Origin: an uncultured Lentisphaerota bacterium
GTDB lineage: Bacteria > Verrucomicrobiota > Kiritimatiellia > CAIQIC01
DNA length: 42,619 bases
Direction of reading: 5' to 3'
Assembly (NCBI GenBank): GCA_903896925.1
Contig: CAITZM010000068.1
Coordinates: 1-42,619 of the forward strand
Position numbers and translations under genes: made by a program. Position 1 is the first letter of the stretch, and the number at the start of each line of letters is the position of its first letter. Shown here piece by piece: positions 32,158 to 40,300 of the stretch. The notes beneath the pieces were generated by a model. The model ran no database searches. It was not told the DNA's origin and saw only the letters and a program-made list of their open reading frames with translations.

Positions 32158-32185
32158 TTGACATGAAACGCGAAGCCGCTATAGT
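32158..32185 (+). promoter_or_regulatory. tRNA-Gln promoter
   Basis: TTGACA (32158-32163), a 16-nt spacer and TATAGT (32180-32185), ending 14 nt before the mature tRNA 5' end. The same -35/-10 pair as the rpoZ promoter. Confidence 0.75.
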
Positions 32186-32199
32186 CGCCGCCGCTCTAG

Positions 32200-32273
32200 T
32201 GCCGGATGGTGTAACGGTAGCACAACAGACTCTGAATCTGTTTGTCTAGGTTCAAATCCTAGTCCGGCAACCA
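32200..32273 (+). tRNA. tRNA-Gln (anticodon CTG)
   Basis: Full cloverleaf: acceptor TGCCGGA pairs with TCCGGCA, discriminator A, and CCA is encoded (32271-32273). The anticodon stem ACAGA/TCTGT encloses CTCTGAA, anticodon CTG at 32232-32234. The T arm is CTAGG-TTCAAAT-CCTAG. A strong promoter precedes it. The 5' T of the acceptor is usual for tRNA-Gln. Confidence 0.95.
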
Positions 32274-32744
32274 CTTCCACCCCTTCAAGAAAAACCCGTA
32301 AAAGGCAAAACACCTGTGAACGCCGCCTGAAATGCGTGTTTTGGTTTTTGGCGCGTTCCTTGCGGTTTCTTAAAAAGACACTCCGGTGTCTGTGAAATTT
32401 ACCGCGATGTGCCACGATTTTGAAAAACCGCACTGGCGCTTCCGGTCGGTGGGTATATCGGCCAGTCCTGCGGCATCCAAAGGCCGTGGCGGGCATCGTG
32501 GGAACGCTGGCGGGCAATTGGTCCACCTCTTGATTTAGGCGGAGCCAGTGTTACGTTCCGCGCCAGAGCGTCACGCGTCATTCTGGCCTTGCACCTGCCA
32601 GTCATCCCCATCCCTTGACGCGTACCGCTCCCCTTTTTGCGGTGGGTATGTCGTCGCGCGGCTTGTGGGGCAATCGTGGCGTGGCGGGCGTCCTGCGCGG
32701 TCTGGTGGCACGCTAGATGTGGGGGCGGCAATACAACGATCTGC
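32274..32744. other. Intergenic, no gene supported
   Basis: 471 nt after the tRNA with no reading frame that has a start site, coding sense or recognisable product. I see no clear hairpin terminator. From here on the composition drifts to lower GC. Confidence 0.5.
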
Positions 32745-33010
32745 AAACAGGGCTTGACTTGGCCTGCCGGCGCGCAAAATGCGAGCGTGATTTTTCAGCG
32801 TCAACCTGCGGTCGAAAAACGGCGCGCCCTTGGTGGGCGCTCCGAAGCAACGTCTTATCTGGTTAAACGTATTGTCGCGAACAGGGCTTGACTTGGCGGC
32901 TCGGCGCGCAAGAATGCACGTATGGTTTTTCAGCGTCCTAGTGCGCTCGCAAAGCGGCTCCCTCCCGGTGGGCGCGCCGAAGCAATTTCTTATCGGGTTA
33001 AGATCAGAAT
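32745..33010 (+). repeat. Two tandem imperfect copies of a 134-nt unit
   Basis: Copy 1 starts near 32745 and copy 2 near 32879. Both open with AACAGGGCTTGACTTGGC, continue with GGCGCGCAA, then TTTTTCAGCGTC, a GGTGGGCGC-GCCGAAGCAA-like block and CTTATC-GGTTAA, with roughly 70% identity by eye. Each carries a -35-like TTGACT; a -10 is less clear (CAAAAT in copy 1). Copy 2 ends at the start codon of the small lipoprotein gene. They may be duplicated promoter/leader units or small-RNA genes. Confidence 0.6.
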
Positions 33011-33419
33011 GAGATGTGCGCGCATAATCATGGGGATGGCCATTGCCACCGCGATGTCCGCGTGCACAAGTACCACGCGGGACGCAGCGGAGTACAAACA
33101 GCATTACCGCTTGGCAGAGGATGTCAACCTCTACTCCTGCAGCACATTTACGGGGTTCTATTCCGTCTGGTTCAGCGGGCCGCAGAAAGTCGAAACTATT
33201 TGTTCGTCCACCATACCCGTCGCAGGGGCGACATCGCTTAAAAAGGGATGCCCGGTCAGAGTAGTGAAGCTGTTCAAGGTTGCCACTCTTGACGCATCGT
33301 ATAGCGACGCGAAGTTGGAAGTCGTAGATACAGGCTCGAAGTCTACTCACATTGTCTACGTCAAGTGGCCCAGTGCGAGGTCACTCCTTGTGACAGCATC
33401 CGAAACTCCATTGAAATGA
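33009..33419 (+). CDS. Small putative lipoprotein
   Basis: 136 residues. Start at ATG 33009, at the end of the tandem repeat; no strong ribosome site is seen. A short hydrophobic signal (ARIIMGMAIATAMSAC) ends in a lipobox-like MSAC, so Cys 20 may be lipidated. The mature part is mixed beta-like (YSCSTFTGFYSVWFSG, VVKLFKVATLD, STHIVYVKW) with three further cysteines. I do not recognise a family. Codon use and GC are lower than in the preceding core genes. A terminator hairpin lies 119 nt downstream. Confidence 0.6.
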   Translation: MRCARIIMGMAIATAMSACTSTTRDAAEYKQHYRLAEDVNLYSCSTFTGFYSVWFSGPQKVETICSSTIPVAGATSLKKGCPVRVVKLFKVATLDASYSDAKLEVVDTGSKSTHIVYVKWPSARSLLVTASETPLK

Positions 33420-33537
33420 AGGCCAGAGAAGAGGCCCAACCCTGAGAGGTTTTCACACGCCGGCGTGCGCAAAAACCCTGTGTTGAACCAAGCTGGTGAG
33501 GGGCGAAGAAGCACGACGTGAGACTCTGGATTTTGCA

Positions 33538-33568
33538 GGCCGCACGGAACCAGCTCCGTGCGGCCTTT
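33538..33568 (+). terminator. Terminator downstream of the lipoprotein gene
   Basis: GGCCGCACGGA and its exact complement TCCGTGCGGCC flank a 6-nt loop, followed by TTTG. A perfect 11-bp stem. Confidence 0.8.
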
Positions 33569-33844
33569 GCCTGTTTAGGGGCTGGCGTCGCGGCGGCCCA
33601 CTCTTGAACGTCGTGATGAAGTCGCCGGGCGGTGAGCCTGGCCTCTGCAATAACTGCAAGCAGCGTCCCGTCAGAACAGCTCTGACTCAGGAGTGTGCGC
33701 GTTGGGGTGGGGCGATGAGCTGCTGCCGGTTGCCGCGCCGGATTTGTCTTGCACGCGGTGTGGGCGTTCCCTAATTTCCGGCCGTGATTTATTTTCGTGC
33801 TGGGCTGCGCGGTCGGCGGGCACAGCAAACTCACTGATCATTTC

Positions 33845-33884
33845 GGAAGGGTGGTAGAGCGGTTTATTGCACCGGTCTTGAAAA
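33845..33884 (+). pseudogene. Truncated 5' half of a tRNA-Ser(TGA)-like gene
   Basis: GGAAGGGTGGTAGAGCGGTT, then TATTGCACCGGTCTTGAAAA: this matches the acceptor 5' strand, D arm and anticodon arm up to the TGA anticodon of bacterial tRNA-Ser. After GAAAA the expected ACCGG half of the anticodon stem, the variable arm and the TTCGAATCC T arm are absent. No promoter is obvious. It lies near the boundary of the AT-richer region, so it may be an integration or deletion scar. Confidence 0.55.
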
Positions 33885-34313
33885 TAGCCCTTCACGTTTT
33901 CGTAATTCCTTGTAAAAGTTTAAGTTGTGAATGCGTCAATGAGTTGCAAAATTTCCGGCGACGACCATGACTACGAACGAATACCTTTGAGGTAGCATGG
34001 CGCGATGACAAGTGGTGAGAAGTAAATCAACGATTTTTACCTCTGTACGGGTCTTTAGCTCACCTGCAGGTTGGGTGGGTGATTCCTCACATTTTTCGCC
34101 AGAAGGATCACCCAGTTTCTTTTGTCATATTTATGAGCGCTCGACCTTGAGTGCGCGCGAAATAGCATCTCTGGGGTAGCAACGAGCTGATGGTGGCAGA
34201 TGAAACTCCTTGCTTAATTTACTGCCGAGGGTCACATTTCCCACGCTGGTTGGCTTGTATACCGCAGACCATGACCAGCGAAATCGGTCGGCGCCGAGTG
34301 CGCTGTAAGGGGA
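33885..34313. other. Leader region of the giant gene, no gene supported
   Basis: About 430 nt. GGGTGATTCC (34077-34086) can pair with GGATCACCC (34105-34113) with one bulged base, followed by AGTTTCTTTTGTC, a terminator-like or leader hairpin. No clear -35/-10 pair could be fixed for the giant gene; TATACC near 34257 is a weak candidate. Short frames here lack coding sense. Confidence 0.45.
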
Positions 34314-37300
34314 ATGTTTTCTGTGAAAAGGATCATTGTAAGTGTGGTGCTGATGCTTGCGGCGGTAACGGCGCAGGCCCAGTACACGAGCAGTTACCAG
34401 ACCAACACCATCGATGGTATGGTCATCGAGTGGTCAGGAGATTACGTGATTGGAACCAATACCCTTCATGATGATCTCCTGCTCATTCAGAACGCAGGCG
34501 TTCTAAACGCAGGCATACTGAGCAATGCGGTCTTCTATTTAGGATCGTCAAGCGATAGCAGCAACAATGCTGCCGTCATCACTGGATCAGGCAGCGTTTT
34601 GACCAATGGTGACTTTCTCAATGTGGGGTACGCTGGCGTGAGTAACCAACTAACGATTAGCAATGGTGGGCTAGTCTACAGTGCAAAAGGGCGCATTGGG
34701 TTCCTTGGCGGTGCGAGTAACAACCTCGCCACGGTTACAGGCGCAGGAAGCTGTTGGGTCAACAGTTCCGATTTTTATGTAGGGCGTGGCGGTGTTGAGA
34801 ATAAAATTGAAATTAGCTCAGGTGGGGCCGTTTACGCATTGAATGGACACATGGGTAATCTCCTCGGTGCCGATAACAACGTGGCGGTGATAACCGGTGC
34901 GAACAGTATTTGGAGTAATAGCGCTGACCTTTTCTTGGGCGATCAAGGTGCTGGCAGCCAGGTAACGATTGCTAATGGCGGTAAGGTTTACAACGCCACA
35001 GGCTATCTTGGATATTATTCGAGCAGTTCTAGTAACAACGCTCTATTGGTCACAGGCTCTGGTAGCACATGGAGTAACCGCGCCGCTCTTTACCTGGGAT
35101 ACTCCAGTTCGGGCAATCAGTTAAATATCACAAATAGCGGTGTGGTATTCAGTGCTGGTGGCTTCGTAGGTTATAATTCTAACGCGAACAACAATGTGAT
35201 ATTTATGACGGGCACTGGCAGTTTATGGAAAAGCAGTTCCGACCTCAGAGTAGGGAACTACGGAGTGAGCAATAGGCTTTCGATTATTAATGGCGGTAAG
35301 ATGATAAATAGTACTGGCAACATTGGCTATTATCCGGGCAGTAGTAATAACTCGGTGTTGGTCCTAGGTGAGGGCAGTGTCTGGACCAATGGCATTTTCC
35401 TCTATGTGGGCAATGGTGGAGCGGGAAATACATTGACGATTTCGAATGGCGGTGTAGTGTCCTGCTATACTGGTTTTATTGGTAACTCCAACGCGAATAA
35501 TTCTGTACTGGTCGTTGGTGTCGGAAGTGTCTGGAGTAATGTCTTCGAGCTTAACGTAGGTTGCACGAACAGCTTTGACAATCTGTTGTCCATCATCGAT
35601 GGCGGAATAGTATATAATAATAATGGCAGCATTGGTTTAGGATCAAACTCCAGTGGCAATGTAGTATTGGTCAGCGGTGCGGGAAGCGCTTGGAGCAACA
35701 AAGCCAATCTTTTTATGGGTTACGCTGGTGTAGGTAATCAGTTGATAATAACAAATGGCGGTAAGGTATACAACAACTTCGGGTGGATGGGGTCCACATC
35801 CAGCGCTAGTAATAACGTCATCCTGGTCTCTGGCGGAGGCAGTGTTTGGACAAACCGCTACGACCTTAATATTGGAACTAATAGCTCGGGCAACCAATTA
35901 ACGGTTAACAATGGTGGGGCGGTATATAGCATGAGTTCTTATATCGGAGGGAATACCAACGCCAACAATAACACGGTTATAGTTACGGGCGTGGGAAGTG
36001 AATGGGACAATAACGGCGCTCTCTATGTTGGTTTTTTCGGGAAGCGCAATCAACTGACGTTGAACAACGGCGGAAAAGTTACAAATACATCAGGCTATAT
36101 TGGTTACAATAACATTTCCAGTAACAACACTGTATTGGTCACTGGTCTGGGTAGCGTCTGGAGCAATCGAAATGATCTTTATGTTGGCCTCTCTGGCGTA
36201 AGCAATCAGTTGACGATCAGTAATAGTGGCACTGTGTACGCCCAGTCAGTCACCTTGGGCGCTAACCTGGGCAGCACCAATAATACTCTCACCATTAGCG
36301 GCGGCAGTCTCGTCACGACCAATATTGTTAACGGTGTGTTGGATGTGCGGCGAGGTCTGGTGATCATGGATGGCGGAAACCTCTTGGCCAATACCATTTT
36401 GCTCACAAACGGCATAGCCAGTAGATTGACTGTGATTGGGGGCAATCTATATATCAATAACATTACCAACAAAAACGGCGCAAATGTCATCCTTTCGGGT
36501 GGCTCAATAGCGCCACTCAATGCTGATGCAAACTGGACGGCGCTCATGGTGGTGAGCAATGCAGTGACGATCAATACAGCCGATTATTATGGTCGAGCCC
36601 GAAGTGTGAACCTTTCTGGGGCGCTGTCTGGTGGGGGCCAGTTGAGCGTTATTGGGTCTGGTACGTTGCTTGTGAATAGCACAGGTACGGTAGGGAGTCT
36701 GATCAATGTGTTCGATGGCGTTGTGTTGGGGGGGACGGGTTCAGTGGCAAGTGTGCAGATTCAATCGAACGCTACGCTGGCTGCGGGTAACACGATCGGA
36801 GCATTCTCAGTTTCGAATCTTACGCTTAACGCCGGGGCTCATGTTCAAGTGGGACTCAATGCGACCAGTGGTGTTGCAGGTGTAGATTGGGATCTCATTA
36901 ATGTGGTCGGACAGGTAACGCTGAACTCTATCTCAAGTAATGCCCCCTTGACCGTGGATGTGGTCAATATGGGAGGACTGACGGGAGTTGTGGCTCCTTC
37001 AACACTTTTGAGCTGGACGTTCCTGGCAGCCACGGGAGGCATCAGCGGATATAATACGAACGCTTTCCTCTTTACCACTACAGGGTTAGATGCTTGGATT
37101 GAGGGAAAATGGTCGGTCGCGCAAACAAGCAATACCTTGCAACTCTTGTACACACCTGCCACCCCAATCATTTCGCTGAGTGGAAACATGGCGTTTGGAA
37201 ATGTGACGGTGGGTGCTACTAACTTGGCAACAATGACCATCGCTAATCTAGGAGGTATTACGTTAACGGTTACAAACATAAGTTTCCCCCTTGGATTCAG

Positions 37301-40300
37301 CAGTGATTGGTCCGGTGCGATCCCCCCGGGTGGGTCGACTAATATAATCGTAATGTTCACACCGGTTGAATTAACGAACTACGGCGGTTCAATCTCAGTC
37401 TATTCGGATGCGACCAGCGGAGGAAATACTCTGCCAATTACTGGTATAGGCATTCCGTTGCCGGTAACGACTCTTGCGGCAACGGGTGTATCCCTCAATA
37501 GTTGCGATGCGAATTGGGTTAGCATGGCTGGGGCGACGAACTTTTTGTTGGATGTTTCGATAAGCAGTGATTTCTCATCCTATGTTAGCGTTTATAGCAA
37601 TCTGAGCGTGGGTGCCCTGACCACCTACAGGGTTGCAGGTTTGAATGCCGGTGTGACGTATTACTACCGCGTACGTGAACAACAAAGTGGACTCACCAGT
37701 ATCAGCTCAACCGCGGTGGCTTTAACGACCACCAGCTGTGGTCTGAGCGTGAGCAACGGACCTGGGTACGGGGGCAACATATTAACCCTCACCGGCATCG
37801 GAATGGGTAATGGATCCGATATTAGCAACGTTACGGTTTGCGGCGTAGCTGCGGTGGTCCAAAGTCAGACGACGGATTCAGTGACGGTGCAACTGAGCGA
37901 GGGCGGTGATGGTCCCGGCGATGTTCGTATATCGTCCGCAAGTAAGGGTGAAACGATAATACCAAATGGCTATACGTATAATGCGCTTGGGTTAATTGGC
38001 GGTGGATTCCAAGCCTGGCAAAGCGTGAGCAACCTGCCTGTGGCGTGCGGATCTTTAGCGGCGGTGAGTGTTTCAGGCAAGCTATATGCTATTGGCGGGT
38101 ACAATGGCAGCTATCAATCCAATGTTTATACCTTTATTCCTGCGCAATCTTCTTTGGGCTGGCAGAGCGTGAGCAACCTGCCTGCGGCCTGTGGATATTT
38201 GGCTGCGGCGAATGTCGGGGGCATCATCTATGCTATGGGTGGCAGTAACAGCAGTGGTATCCAATCAGCCGTATATGCTTACGACACAGCCAAGCCAGCA
38301 CAGGGGTGGCAGAGCATAAGCAACTTGCCATCAGGTCGCAGTGGTCTGGCCGCTGCGAGTGTTGGTGGGAAGCTCTATGCCGTGGGAGGGGCTGGTAGTG
38401 GTCTTTTGCAATCATCTACCGTTTATATGTATGATCCAACTCAGTCGGCGCAGGGATGGCAAAGCGTGAGCAATCTACCGGCTACGCGTGCTTATCTAGC
38501 CGCCGCGAGTATAGGTGGGAAACTTTATGCCCTTGGCGGGGCCTCTAACTCCATCTACCAATCCACCGTGTATGTATACAATCCCGTACAACCGGCACAG
38601 GGTTGGCTGATCGCAAGCAACTTGCCGGCGCAGCGTCAAGAACTGGCGGTAACGAGTTATGGCGGGCAACTTTATGCGATGGGTGGATTTAGTGGAAGTC
38701 ATTCATTAAATGGCTATGCTTACGATCCCTTGCATCCGACGTTAGGTTGGCAGAGTGCGAGTAACAACTTGCCCGTGGCCTGTTCACGATTAGCGGCCGC
38801 CTGTGTTGGAGGGAGAGTCTACACCATAGGCGGATATACCAATAGTTTTCTGTCCACTGTGAACGCTGGATCTTTATCACCAGGTGTAGTGCCGGCTTCG
38901 GGATCACTAGCAGGTGGTTACATGGTCGCCATCAATGGTAGCAATTTGGGGCAGGGCGATGTGACGAATGTGACCCTTTGTGGCATTCCGGCCACCATTA
39001 TTGCCGATTACACTCCCGTTCAAATTATAGTTCAAGTTGGTGGGGCAGCGGTGGTTGGCCTTGGCGATGTGGTGGTCTCATCCATCACTTACGGCGCCAC
39101 CACGGGGCTCAATGCATTTGCATATACCCCGTTTGTTCCTGTCATTCTGAGCGCGACGAACATTACGCCTAACAGCTTCTATGCCAATTGGGCAAGCGTA
39201 GCAGGAGTGACGAACTATTTATTGGATGTAAGCCTAACGAATGATTTTAGCACATATCTTTTGGGGTACAACGGACTGAGTGTTGGGAATGTACAGACCT
39301 ACAAGATGACCGGTTTGAGTTCGGGAGTGGCCTACTATTATCGAGTGCGGGCGCAACAGAACGGGCAAAATAGTCTTAACTCATCTTTCTCGAGAGTTAT
39401 AACTCTAAATTGCAGCCTGAATGTAGCCAATGGACCATCTGACGGTGGGAATATTCTGACTATCAACGGTATTGGGCTGGGTAATGGGATCGATATCACG
39501 AATGTTATGGTTTGTGGCATAGCCGCGGTAATTCAAAGCCAGTCCGCAAATTCTGTGACGGTGCGGTTAGGGGCCAGCGGCGAAGGAACGGGAGATATCA
39601 GGATCTTCTCTGGCAGTCGAGATACATCGGTGTTGGCCGCTGCTTACACCTACAACCCGCGGGGGTGTATTGGTGGTGCCTTCCTAGGCTGGCAGAGTAT
39701 AAGTAATCTCCCTGTGGCAAATTCGCAGTTGGCAGCAGTTAGTGCTGACGGCAACCTATTTGCTCTTGGCGGTTATAACGGAAATTACCAATCCAATGTG
39801 TACGCCTACTCGCCTGGGCAGTCTACTCAAGGCTGGCAGAGCGTAAGCAATCTTCCGGTTGCTCGCTCACAGTTGGCTGCGGCGAGTATTGGTGGGAGTA
39901 TTTATGCTGTCGGGGGATATTCGGGATTCGGATATCTATCTAATTTGAATGTCTACACGGCTGCGCAAGGAGCACAGGGCTGGCAGAGTTTAAGTAATCT
40001 TCCCATAGGGCGCTCGCAGCTAGCGGTGGCAAGTCTTGGTGGAAAACTTTACATAATGGGTGGATTCAATGGCACTGGTTATCAAGCCAGTGTGTATGCC
40101 TATGATCCAACACAACCCGCGCTAGGTTGGTTAAGTATTAGCAACCTGCCAACGGCTCGTTCCCTTTTGGCGGCGGCGAACGTTGGCGGGAAAGTTTATG
40201 CGATCGGCGGTTATAACGGCAGCTATCTAGCTACCGTAAACTCATATGATCCCACGCAACCAGCACAAGGCTGGCAAAGCGTTAGTAATTTGCCGGTGGC

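Noticed and set aside
32571..33350. Minus-strand frame with two similar blocks across the tandem repeat
   Set aside because: The similarity only mirrors the duplicated DNA; the frame has no start site, and the plus-strand lipoprotein overlaps it.
33420..33840. Short frames on both strands after the lipoprotein gene
   Set aside because: No ribosome site, no coding sense, and a terminator hairpin in the middle.
34569..36285. Regular 156-nt repeats that could suggest a CRISPR array or satellite
   Set aside because: The period equals a 52-residue protein repeat in an open frame; there are no short identical repeats with unique spacers.
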